DNA from: Ascidiaceihabitans donghaensis
Lineage (GTDB): Bacteria > Pseudomonadota > Alphaproteobacteria > Rhodobacterales > Rhodobacteraceae
Reading direction: 5' to 3'
Assembly (NCBI RefSeq): GCF_900302465.1
Contig: NZ_OMOR01000003.1
Location: 1 to 64,000 of the forward strand
DNA: 64,000 nt
The notes beneath the pieces are model-generated. The model ran no database searches. It was not told the DNA's origin and worked only from the letters and a program-made list of their open reading frames with translations. This document shows, piece by piece, positions 40,583 to 48,256 of the stretch. Numbering within the stretch: the stretch's first letter is position 1; each line of letters starts with the position of its first letter. The position numbers and the translations under genes were made by a program.

Positions 40583-41971
40583 ATGTCGTTTGAATGGCTC
40601 ACACAGCCGATCCACCCAGATGAGCCATGCGGCTTGGATTTGGATCTTGAAGGTGATGATGATTACATCGATTACCTCGACGACGTTGATATTCGCCTGC
40701 CCTCCATTTACGCCAAGAAGGTCTTTGGTGGCGAAAAGGGTGAAACAGCACAGTTTGAAGTGTTCAAGCCGTCCTCTGTCAAAATCAAACAAGAACGCAA
40801 AGCCGTCGAAGATTTGCTGCAAAACACCCGCGACATCCGGTTGCTGGTATATTTAGCGCAATGGGAAATTCTGGCAGGCGAACTTGAAGGCTTCATGGAA
40901 GCCGTGGAAGCCATCGCAGCCCTGATCGAAGCCTTTGGTCCTGATGTCCACCCCGCGCTGACTGCTGATCCAAACGACCGCAAACTGGCGCTTGAAGCTT
41001 TGACAAAAAGCGACACAGTTCTGCAACCGATGCAGCATGTTTCGCTGACTGGCGCGGACGATGTCACCTACCGCCTGTATCAGGTCGCCACCCAAGCCGT
41101 AACAGCGCGTGGCGGCGAAGAAAGCGCAGATGCCGGCCGCATCATGAGCGACATAGGCTCTGCCTCCGAAGTCGAAGACACACACGCCTTTCTGACGCGC
41201 ACTGCCCAAGCCCTGCACAAAATTATGGTGCTGTCCAAGAAGGCACCGGAAGGGGCATTCACCCCGAAACTGGAAGGGTTGTTCCGTATCATCGCGGACA
41301 TCCAAGGGTTGATCCGCTCGGGCCGTGCAGATTTGCAAGTCTGGTCCGCTGAAGACGCCGGTGACATGGACGACAGCGCCGATGACGCAATCGCGAACGA
41401 AGATGCAGGCGCCGCCGGGGACGATCCAGCCACCGGGGACGCGCCCGCCGCGACCAAAGCGACGTCTGTGGCGGATGCCCCCGCTGCAGGTTCGATCACC
41501 ACACAGCCCGAAGCCCGCGTGACATTGCGCGCCATCGAGACGTATTTGGCACGGTTTGAACCGTCGTCAGCGGCTTTGTTGTTGGTCACACAGTCACGCC
41601 TTTTGATAGGGCGGCCCCTGATCGAGGCGCTGGAAACCCTGTTGCCCGGCGAAGCCAACAAGGCCGTGATTGATTTTGGCCCCGGCACCGGATTTGCATT
41701 GAACATGGACAAATTGCGGACGCTGGCCAGCGAAGGTCTGGGCGCGGTCAGTACCGCTGATGATCCAAGCCAACCTGATCCTACGCCGCCTGTATTGAAC
41801 AACCGCGCAGACGTCGCCGCACAATTGCGCGCCGTGGAAGATTTTTTCCGTCGCAATGAGCCGACAAGCCCTATTCCTTTACTTTTGGTGCGGGCACGGG
41901 TCTATTTAGACAAAGATTTCGAGGCGATTGTCGCCGATTTAATACCTAAACAAGTCAGCACAGGGGACTGA
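40583..41971 (+). CDS. tssA: T6SS baseplate/cap protein TssA
   Basis: A 462-residue TssA. The N-terminal ImpA_N domain is visible in about residues 1-120 (FEWLTQPIHPDEPCGLDLD, RDIRLLVYLAQWEILAGELEGFMEAVEAIA, FGPDVHPALTADPNDR). An acidic, low-complexity linker (DDSADDAIANEDAGAAGDD, residues 265-310) precedes a C-terminal helical domain (RAIETYLARFEPSSAALLLVTQSRLLIGRP and a related copy AVEDFFRRNEPTSPIPLLLVRARVYLD), which repeat each other. TssA guides baseplate and sheath assembly. It lies between tagH and tssB; an inverted repeat follows it. Confidence 0.92.
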   Translation: MSFEWLTQPIHPDEPCGLDLDLEGDDDYIDYLDDVDIRLPSIYAKKVFGGEKGETAQFEVFKPSSVKIKQERKAVEDLLQNTRDIRLLVYLAQWEILAGELEGFMEAVEAIAALIEAFGPDVHPALTADPNDRKLALEALTKSDTVLQPMQHVSLTGADDVTYRLYQVATQAVTARGGEESADAGRIMSDIGSASEVEDTHAFLTRTAQALHKIMVLSKKAPEGAFTPKLEGLFRIIADIQGLIRSGRADLQVWSAEDAGDMDDSADDAIANEDAGAAGDDPATGDAPAATKATSVADAPAAGSITTQPEARVTLRAIETYLARFEPSSAALLLVTQSRLLIGRPLIEALETLLPGEANKAVIDFGPGTGFALNMDKLRTLASEGLGAVSTADDPSQPDPTPPVLNNRADVAAQLRAVEDFFRRNEPTSPIPLLLVRARVYLDKDFEAIVADLIPKQVSTGD

Positions 41972-41986
41972 TGCCAATCCGTGTAA

Positions 41987-42004
41987 AACAGCGTTAATGC
42001 TGTT
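41987..42004. promoter_or_regulatory. Inverted repeat between tssA and tssB
   Basis: AACAGC-N6-GCTGTT is a perfect 6-bp inverted repeat, 52 bp before the tssB start. It has no T-tract, so it is unlikely to terminate transcription; it may be an operator or an mRNA hairpin ahead of the abundantly needed sheath genes. Confidence 0.35.
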
Positions 42005-42055
42005 GACTCGAGACACAGCTAAAGGTTCACTGTTTTCAACTAGGGAGATAAGTTA

Positions 42056-42589
42056 ATGGCTTCTGATAAAGCGACGGATTTCGTCAAAACAAACAACCCG
42101 GGCCGGGTTAACATTTCATATGAAGACCCATATGACAGCGAAAAAATGGTGGAACTGCCGTTTGTGATGGGCATCATGTCCGATCTGTCCGGTAATGCAT
42201 CCGAAAAAGAAAAAGCGCCAGTTGGCGAACGTGATTTCCGTGAAGTGTCCGCCAAGAAGCTGGACGAATTCATGGCCGACGTTGAGCCGGGCCTGTCGTT
42301 CCGTGTCGACAACAAGCTGACGGACGAAGGCGGCAAGCTGGGTGTGAACCTCAAGTTTTCGTCCATGGACGACTTTGGCCCCGCACAGGTCGCCGAACAG
42401 GTGCCGTCGCTGAAAAAGCTGTTGGATGCGCGCAAGCACCTTGCCAACCTGCAACGCTACATGAACGGCAAGCCCGAAGCGCAAGCCAAAATCAAAGAGC
42501 TTTTGAATGACCCTGATCTGATGTCTGCTTTGGCAGAACGTGCAGCGGCAGAAAAAGCGGAAGGCTCTGACGAGCAGGAGAACGATTGA
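42056..42589 (+). CDS. tssB: T6SS contractile sheath small subunit TssB (VipA)
   Basis: A 177-residue sheath subunit with the family landmarks PGRVNISYEDPYD, LPFVMGIMSDLSGN, DFREVSAKKLDEFMADVEPGLSFRVDNKL and a helical C terminus (LKKLLDARKHLANLQRYMNGKPEAQAKIKELL) that interlocks with TssC. It has a strong ribosome-binding site (AGGGAGAT). Its stop overlaps the tssC ATG, so the two subunits are translated together, as required for a 1:1 sheath. Confidence 0.96.
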   Translation: MASDKATDFVKTNNPGRVNISYEDPYDSEKMVELPFVMGIMSDLSGNASEKEKAPVGERDFREVSAKKLDEFMADVEPGLSFRVDNKLTDEGGKLGVNLKFSSMDDFGPAQVAEQVPSLKKLLDARKHLANLQRYMNGKPEAQAKIKELLNDPDLMSALAERAAAEKAEGSDEQEND

Positions 42590-44079
42590 TGAGTGACGCA
42601 ACTTCACAGGTCGAAGAAAGCGCAGGCGGTTTAACGGAGCTTGACGAATTCTCGGACATGCTCAAGCAGAAGATCAAGCCACGTGGCAAGGTCGCCGAAA
42701 CCGAAGTCGACAACGCCGTTGTGTCCCTGGTGCAAGAAGCACTGGGCGACAACAGCCTGATCGCGGATGATGTGATCGACACGCTTGACGCCATTCTAGC
42801 CAAGCTGGACGAACAGCTGACTGTTCAGGTCAACGAAATCATCCACAACGAAGAATTCCAGAAGCTGGAAAGCAGCTGGCGCGGTTTGGCGTATACGCTG
42901 GACAACACGCGCACGGATTCCTCGATGAAAATCAAGGTTTTCAATGCGTCCAAAGACGAATTGAACGCACAGTTCCGTCAATATCGTGGCGACAAGTGGA
43001 TCACGTCCCCACTGTACAAAAAGATCTTCCAGGAAGAACTGGGTACGTTGGGCGGCAAACCCTACGGTTGCCTTGTGGGCGATTACCACTTTGGCATGGA
43101 CAGCCCCGATGTCACGTTTTTGCGTGAAATCAGCCGTATTGCGGCGGTGGCCCACGCGCCGTTCATTTCGGCTGCGTCGCCTGAATTGTTGGGCATGGAC
43201 AGCTACAACGAAATGGATGTTCCAGATGACATCGGTTCGATCTTTGATCGCCCTGAATACGCCAAATGGAACGGCATGCGCGAAAGCGAAAATTCGCGTT
43301 ATCTGGCGCTGACATTGCCCCGCGTGCTTGCACGTGAGCCTTACAGTCAGAACACAAATTCCGTGGTTGAAGAATTCAACTTCGAGGAAGAAACCGACGG
43401 TCACGATGGCATGAAATACGGGTGGATGAACTCTGCCCATGCTATGGCCGTCAACATCAACCGCGCCCACAAAGCGCATGGTTGGACAGTACAAATCCGT
43501 GGTGTGCAATCGGGGGGGGAAGTGTTGAACCTGCCCAGCCACACGTTTGACACGGGTGATGGCGGTAAAGATCTGAAATGTCCGACAGAAGTCGCCATTC
43601 CGGACAGCCGTGAGAAAGAGTTAAGCGATGCAGGCCTGATCGGTTTGTTGCACCGCAAAAATACAGACAAGGCAGCGTTTATCGGGGCCCAAACCCTCTA
43701 TAAACCGACGCAACGCATGGACGCGGAAGCCACGGCTTCTGACAATCTGTCGTCGCGCCTGCCCTATATCTTCGCCGTGTCACGGTTCAGCCACTTCTTG
43801 AAGTGCATGATGCGTGACAAAATCGGGAAAAGCGACGATCGCATCAAGATCGAGAAGGACTTGCAGACGTGGATCAACAAATACGTCCATGCAAATCCGG
43901 AAACCGCAAACGATCTCGATAAGGCGAAGAAACCCTTGGCAGGGGCCAAGGTCGAAGTCATTGAAGACGAAGAGAACCCGGGGTACTACACTTCGAATTT
44001 CTACCTTAAGCCGCATTTCCAATTGGAAGGCGTCAATGTAGGTATGTCTCTCGTGTCCAAGATTCCGAACGGCAAATAA
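42589..44079 (+). CDS. tssC: T6SS contractile sheath large subunit TssC (VipB)
   Basis: A 496-residue sheath subunit. Motifs of the family include NEEFQKLESSWRGLAYTLDN, KIFQEELGTLGGKPYGCLVGDYHF, DVTFLREISRIAAVAHAPFISAASPELLG and FSHFLKCMMRDKIGK. With TssB it forms the cytoplasmic sheath that contracts to expel the Hcp tube and is later disassembled by ClpV. The ATG overlaps the tssB stop as TGATG; a TTG one codon before is not needed. hcp follows 37 bp downstream. Confidence 0.96.
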   Translation: MSDATSQVEESAGGLTELDEFSDMLKQKIKPRGKVAETEVDNAVVSLVQEALGDNSLIADDVIDTLDAILAKLDEQLTVQVNEIIHNEEFQKLESSWRGLAYTLDNTRTDSSMKIKVFNASKDELNAQFRQYRGDKWITSPLYKKIFQEELGTLGGKPYGCLVGDYHFGMDSPDVTFLREISRIAAVAHAPFISAASPELLGMDSYNEMDVPDDIGSIFDRPEYAKWNGMRESENSRYLALTLPRVLAREPYSQNTNSVVEEFNFEEETDGHDGMKYGWMNSAHAMAVNINRAHKAHGWTVQIRGVQSGGEVLNLPSHTFDTGDGGKDLKCPTEVAIPDSREKELSDAGLIGLLHRKNTDKAAFIGAQTLYKPTQRMDAEATASDNLSSRLPYIFAVSRFSHFLKCMMRDKIGKSDDRIKIEKDLQTWINKYVHANPETANDLDKAKKPLAGAKVEVIEDEENPGYYTSNFYLKPHFQLEGVNVGMSLVSKIPNGK

Positions 44080-44116
44080 GCGTAACCACTATCCCATCTG
44101 TAAAAGGAGCTATTAA

Positions 44117-44614
44117 ATGGCTGTCGATATTTTTCTGAAACTCGGTAACAACATCAAAGGCGAATCTCAGGACGCCACACATAAGGACAACATCGACGTC
44201 CTGGCGTGGAACTGGGGTCTGTCGCAGTCCGGCACAACCCACATGGGCAAAGGCGGCGGCGGCGGCAAAGTCGACGTACAAGACATCACTTTGACAAAAT
44301 ACGTGGATCTCGCATCTAACGACCTGATCCGCCGCTGCACAAACGGCGAGCACATCGAAGACGGTGAGCTGATCGTGCGTAAATCCGGTGGCGCAAACCC
44401 AATCGAATACTTCCGCATCAAGATGGAAAACATCATGATCACAACGTATTCCACAGGTGGTTCCAAAGACGGTCTGGACCGTATCCAAGAAACACTGACA
44501 TTGAACTTCCGCAAGTTCGAAGTGTTCTACACATTGCAAGAAGAGTCCGGTGCAGCAGGCGCCGAGACAATGATGGGCTGGGATATCGCCGAGAACATCG
44601 TCTGGTCTTCCTAA
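44117..44614 (+). CDS. hcp: T6SS inner-tube protein Hcp (TssD)
   Basis: A 165-residue Hcp. It has the usual beta-barrel pattern: VDIFLKLGNNIKGESQD at the start, then VLAWNWGLSQSG, the conserved ITLTKYVDLAS, and NPIEYFRIKMENIMI. A Gly-rich loop (KGGGGGK) is present in the extended loop region. Hexameric rings stack into the tube carried inside the sheath and also chaperone small effectors. The AAAAGGAG ribosome-binding site is near-perfect, and a terminator lies right after the gene, consistent with extra short transcripts from an abundant protein. Confidence 0.96.
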   Translation: MAVDIFLKLGNNIKGESQDATHKDNIDVLAWNWGLSQSGTTHMGKGGGGGKVDVQDITLTKYVDLASNDLIRRCTNGEHIEDGELIVRKSGGANPIEYFRIKMENIMITTYSTGGSKDGLDRIQETLTLNFRKFEVFYTLQEESGAAGAETMMGWDIAENIVWSS

Positions 44615-44643
44615 TTGCCGACCGGCTTTTGAAAATACAAAAG

Positions 44644-44671
44644 GGCCGGCGCATTGCGTCGGCCTTTTTTT
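44644..44671 (+). terminator. Rho-independent terminator between hcp and tssE
   Basis: GGCCGGCGC and GCGTCGGCC form a 9-bp stem (one G-U pair) with a 3-base loop, followed by seven T. It lies inside the T6SS operon, so tssE onward must depend on read-through or on a further promoter. Confidence 0.88.
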
Positions 44672-44712
44672 GGCCCAAAATCTGATAGGCAGCCTGACGG
44701 GCTAAATTAAAT

Positions 44713-45306
44713 ATGCGTTCATCCAGCACCGAAAAAGACGCGCGCGCACAGCGCCGGGGCGCCCGCCAAAACAAGCGGTTGGTGTCGATGATGCAGGTGT
44801 TCCGATCCGCCGCTGCCAACAAGACCGCCCAACGCGATATGGCCGTGCGCGACGGCGAAGATACCAATCTAACCACCCGTTCCAAACAAATCCGTGAAAG
44901 CGTTGATGAAAGCGAATTGCGCAACCACCTGAACATCGATCTGGATTTCCTAATGGCAACCACCCGTTTGGATTCCATCGTTGATTTGGAAGAAGACAGC
45001 TATGTGGAACGGTCTATCCTGAATTACGGGTTCCGGGATCTGTCCAAGCTGACGCGGTCCCACACAACCGACCAGAAGATCGCCGAAAGCATCCGCGAAT
45101 CCATGATCCGCCATGAACCGCGCCTGATCCCCGAAAGCATCAAAGTCACCATTGTTCCCGAAGCCGACAGCGCCACGGGCCGCGTGTCTTACGAGGTCTT
45201 CGCCGTGATGGTCGCGGACCCTATTGATCTGCCTTTGGATTTTGTCGCCGAAGTCGACATGGGGGCCTGCAAAGTCAAGATGAAGCGCCTGCGGGTGTCC
45301 TCATGA
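44713..45306 (+). CDS. tssE: T6SS baseplate protein TssE (gp25-like)
   Basis: A 197-residue baseplate protein. The C-terminal 110 residues form the gp25/lysozyme-like domain with VERSILNYGFRDLSKLTR, ESIRESMIRHEPRLI and PLDFVAEVDM near the end. The N-terminal 80 residues are basic and predicted helical, longer than in many TssE proteins. Its stop codon overlaps the tssF ATG by 4 bp. It nucleates sheath assembly with TssF, TssG and TssK. The gene begins 42 bp after a terminator, without a clear promoter in between. Confidence 0.92.
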   Translation: MRSSSTEKDARAQRRGARQNKRLVSMMQVFRSAAANKTAQRDMAVRDGEDTNLTTRSKQIRESVDESELRNHLNIDLDFLMATTRLDSIVDLEEDSYVERSILNYGFRDLSKLTRSHTTDQKIAESIRESMIRHEPRLIPESIKVTIVPEADSATGRVSYEVFAVMVADPIDLPLDFVAEVDMGACKVKMKRLRVSS

Positions 45307-47222
45307 AGAAAAGTTTCCGCGACGCCTACAACCGTGAACTGTCTTTGCTGTATGAACGTGCCGCTGAATTCGCAGCCGAATTCCCCGGCATCGCCGACAG
45401 CCTGGGCGGAGTTCTGCGCGAAAACACCGACCCCGGTGTCGCGGGCTTATTGGAAGGCACCGCCTTTCTGTCCGCCAATGTGCAGCACAAAATGGACGAG
45501 GAATTCCGCAACTTCACCACGGAATTGTTGGACCAGATCTTCCCCGAAGCACTGGCCCCTGTCCCGTCCATCATGATGGCCAAAGCGCAGCCGCCCTGGG
45601 ACAACAAAGACCTTGCCGAAAGCATTGTCTTTGACGCCGAAAGCCCCGTGGACGCCCGATTTGTCGACGCGGACCAACGCGTATCTTGCCAATTCCGCCT
45701 GTGCGCCCCACTGACGCTGTGGCCATTGCGCATCGAAGACGTAAGCTATTTGGCCAGCCCAGCCCCATTGGAAAAGCTTGGGTTGGACACGGAAGTCGGC
45801 TCCAAGGCAGGTATTCAGATCGAAATCACCCGCCCCGAAGAAGCCGGTGAAGGTCCACTGTCCGATTTTGCAATCGATGAATTGCCCTTGCATTTCGTGG
45901 GTGAAATGTCCGAAGCGGCAAAACTTTATGAGCAAATTCAATGCAATATGGTCCGCGCCACGATCCGTTATCTGGATAAAAACGGCGATGCTACGTTCAA
46001 GATTATTCCGTTAGAGCATCTTCAGCAGGTTGGTTTTGGCAACGACGAACGGTTGCTGCCACGTCCCGGTCAGCTTTTTGACGGCTTCGCCCTACTGCGC
46101 GAAGCCTTCGCCTTTCCGCGGAAGTTTCTGGGCGTAAAACTGGTGGGGCTACAGCAACTTTGGACCAGTTTGGGCGCACAATCGGCGCAGATCATTTTGG
46201 AATTTGACCGCTCTGATCCGGTGTTAGCGGCCCGTCTGGGCGTCGATGACATTTGTCTGTTTGCAGCCCCCGCCGTGAACCTTTTTGTGGAAAATGCCCG
46301 TCAGCGTGTGGACCGCAAACGCCACGAATTTGAAGTCCGCCCCGACCGTTCCCCCATCACCCACTTTGAAGTGCAACGCATCGAAAAGATCTATGCCCAC
46401 TACACCGGCAACCAAAGCAAGGTGAAAGTGTATCCGCTGTACGGTGTGGCCGATGGCGAAGTGAACCCGCGTCAAACATTGTATTTCACGTCGCGTCGGA
46501 AACCGCGCCGTTTGACTGAACACGAACGCCGCTTTGGGGTGCAGCACCGCTATCGTGGCACCGAAACCTTTGTGGCGCTGTATGAGCCACCCGACACACC
46601 GGAAGAAGCTTCGGTGCAGCGTTTGCAGATCACCACCCTGTGTTCCAACCGCCATTTGCCGGAATATCTGCCCATCGCCGGATCGCAAAACGACTTCTAT
46701 ATGTCTGACGACACCACGGTGAACATCGCCTGTGTCGCAGGCCCGACACCGCCCCGCGAACCCCTGTCCGAGATGGAAAACGACGCACCGCACCGCGCGG
46801 TTCAGGGCGATGTGTACTGGCGGCTGATCAGCTATTTGTCCCTGTCCCATTTTGGTCTGGATGATCGCGGTGGACGCGACGGGGCCGCCGCCCTGCGCGA
46901 AATGTTATCGCTGTTTGCCGATCTATCCGACAGCATCACAGAGGCACAGATCGAAGGCTTGATCGGGTTGGAGACATCCGTTGTCACCCAATCCATCCAG
47001 CGCAATGACGGGTTTTTCCCTGCGCGCGGCTTGAAGGTGAAACTGACCTTTGACGAAGAAAACTTCGAGGGCAGCGGCATTGTCCTTTTGGGCGCTATTC
47101 TGGATCGTTTTCTGGCGGAATACGCATCGGTTAACAGCTTTACCCAAACGCAAATCGCGTCCCGCCAGCGCGGCGTTTTGAAAACCTTTGCGGCGCGCAC
47201 CGGCAACGGGCCGTTGTTATGA
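45303..47222 (+). CDS. tssF: T6SS baseplate protein TssF
   Basis: A 639-residue TssF (VasA/ImpG). The N terminus SFRDAYNRELSLLYERAAEFAAEFPGIADSLGG and the DPGVAGLLEGTAFLSANVQHKMDEEFRNFTTELLDQIFP block are diagnostic; the centre has FLGVKLVGLQQLW and LCLFAAPAVNLF-like ICLFAAPAVNLF. Two copies pair with one TssG in each baseplate wedge. Both ends overlap neighbours by 4 bp, so tssE-tssF-tssG are translationally coupled. Confidence 0.96.
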   Translation: MKKSFRDAYNRELSLLYERAAEFAAEFPGIADSLGGVLRENTDPGVAGLLEGTAFLSANVQHKMDEEFRNFTTELLDQIFPEALAPVPSIMMAKAQPPWDNKDLAESIVFDAESPVDARFVDADQRVSCQFRLCAPLTLWPLRIEDVSYLASPAPLEKLGLDTEVGSKAGIQIEITRPEEAGEGPLSDFAIDELPLHFVGEMSEAAKLYEQIQCNMVRATIRYLDKNGDATFKIIPLEHLQQVGFGNDERLLPRPGQLFDGFALLREAFAFPRKFLGVKLVGLQQLWTSLGAQSAQIILEFDRSDPVLAARLGVDDICLFAAPAVNLFVENARQRVDRKRHEFEVRPDRSPITHFEVQRIEKIYAHYTGNQSKVKVYPLYGVADGEVNPRQTLYFTSRRKPRRLTEHERRFGVQHRYRGTETFVALYEPPDTPEEASVQRLQITTLCSNRHLPEYLPIAGSQNDFYMSDDTTVNIACVAGPTPPREPLSEMENDAPHRAVQGDVYWRLISYLSLSHFGLDDRGGRDGAAALREMLSLFADLSDSITEAQIEGLIGLETSVVTQSIQRNDGFFPARGLKVKLTFDEENFEGSGIVLLGAILDRFLAEYASVNSFTQTQIASRQRGVLKTFAARTGNGPLL

Positions 47223-48217
47223 CCGCAATAGAAGACAAAGGGGCCGAAGACGCCTTTCGCCGCGGCCTTTTTGCGACGCTGCGCGAATTGGAACGGCAAC
47301 ATCCCGACAAACCCCGCATCGGGCGGTCCGTGCGGCTAAAAGACGAATACATCGCCATCGGTCAGGACCCGACATTGGCTTTCCCGTCTTCTGACATCCG
47401 CCGCTATGAACGCCGCCCCGACGGCAAAATGGATATCCGGTCACAGGTTCTGGGCTTTTTCGGCCCCCAAGGTGCGCTGCCTTTGGATGTCACTAAAGAA
47501 GCCGCCGAATGGAAGGCTGCAGGCGACGAAAGCTTTGTGCGCTTCACCGATATGCTGGGCACACGTTTCTTTCAGCTGTTCTTTCGTGCCTGGTCCGACG
47601 CCCATGCGATCAGCCAGTTCGACCATCCCGAAAGTGACCGGTTTGCCAGCTATATTGGTGCTCTTAGCGGAGTGTCCACGCCCGCATTTTTGGAAAAAGA
47701 CAGCATCGAAGATGTGCACAAAGCGTCGCTTGTGCCGCTTCATGCCAACCGGGTCAAAAGCCCTGTGCGTTTGCGCCAGCTGATCGAATTGCATTTGGGG
47801 GCTCAGGTCGAAGTTGTCGAACACGCGCCTTCGTGGCTGGATTTTGAAGAAGCGGACCAGAACCGCATGGGCCAGCGCGGCAGCATGCTGGGGCAGAACA
47901 TGTTTCTGGGTGCGCGAATGCAGACCGTCAATGACCGGATCGAATTGAAGATCCAGACCCGCAGCCTGAAAGACTATCGGCGCTATTTGCCGGGTGGTCT
48001 GGCCCACAAAAACCTTGAAGATCTGGTGTTCTGGTATCTGGGCAAAACAATCGAAGTGGGTGTGGAATTGTCCCTGCCCGCCGAAGAAATTCCGCCTGCG
48101 CAGTTGGGGCAGACGGTGGAACTGGGATGGATGGCCGCCGTCCTTCCCGCAAATGACAACACAAAGAAGACTGGCTTTGTGACAGTCGCCAAGTACACTT
48201 TGGGCCAAGCCGCATAA
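47219..48217 (+). CDS. tssG: T6SS baseplate protein TssG
   Basis: A 332-residue TssG (VasB/ImpH). Family features are the N-terminal AFRRGLFATLRELERQHPDKPRIGRS, FPSSDIRRYERR, QVLGFFGPQGALPLDVT, ARTSxxDAHAIS-like FRAWSDAHAISQF and the later LGQNMFLGARMQTVNDRI. It acts with TssF and TssK in the wedge complex. It overlaps tssF by 4 bp and is followed after 39 bp by clpV. Confidence 0.95.
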   Translation: MTAIEDKGAEDAFRRGLFATLRELERQHPDKPRIGRSVRLKDEYIAIGQDPTLAFPSSDIRRYERRPDGKMDIRSQVLGFFGPQGALPLDVTKEAAEWKAAGDESFVRFTDMLGTRFFQLFFRAWSDAHAISQFDHPESDRFASYIGALSGVSTPAFLEKDSIEDVHKASLVPLHANRVKSPVRLRQLIELHLGAQVEVVEHAPSWLDFEEADQNRMGQRGSMLGQNMFLGARMQTVNDRIELKIQTRSLKDYRRYLPGGLAHKNLEDLVFWYLGKTIEVGVELSLPAEEIPPAQLGQTVELGWMAAVLPANDNTKKTGFVTVAKYTLGQAA

Positions 48218-48256
48218 AAAATGGCAGCCTGTTTATAACGAATTAGGGTGAGGGAT

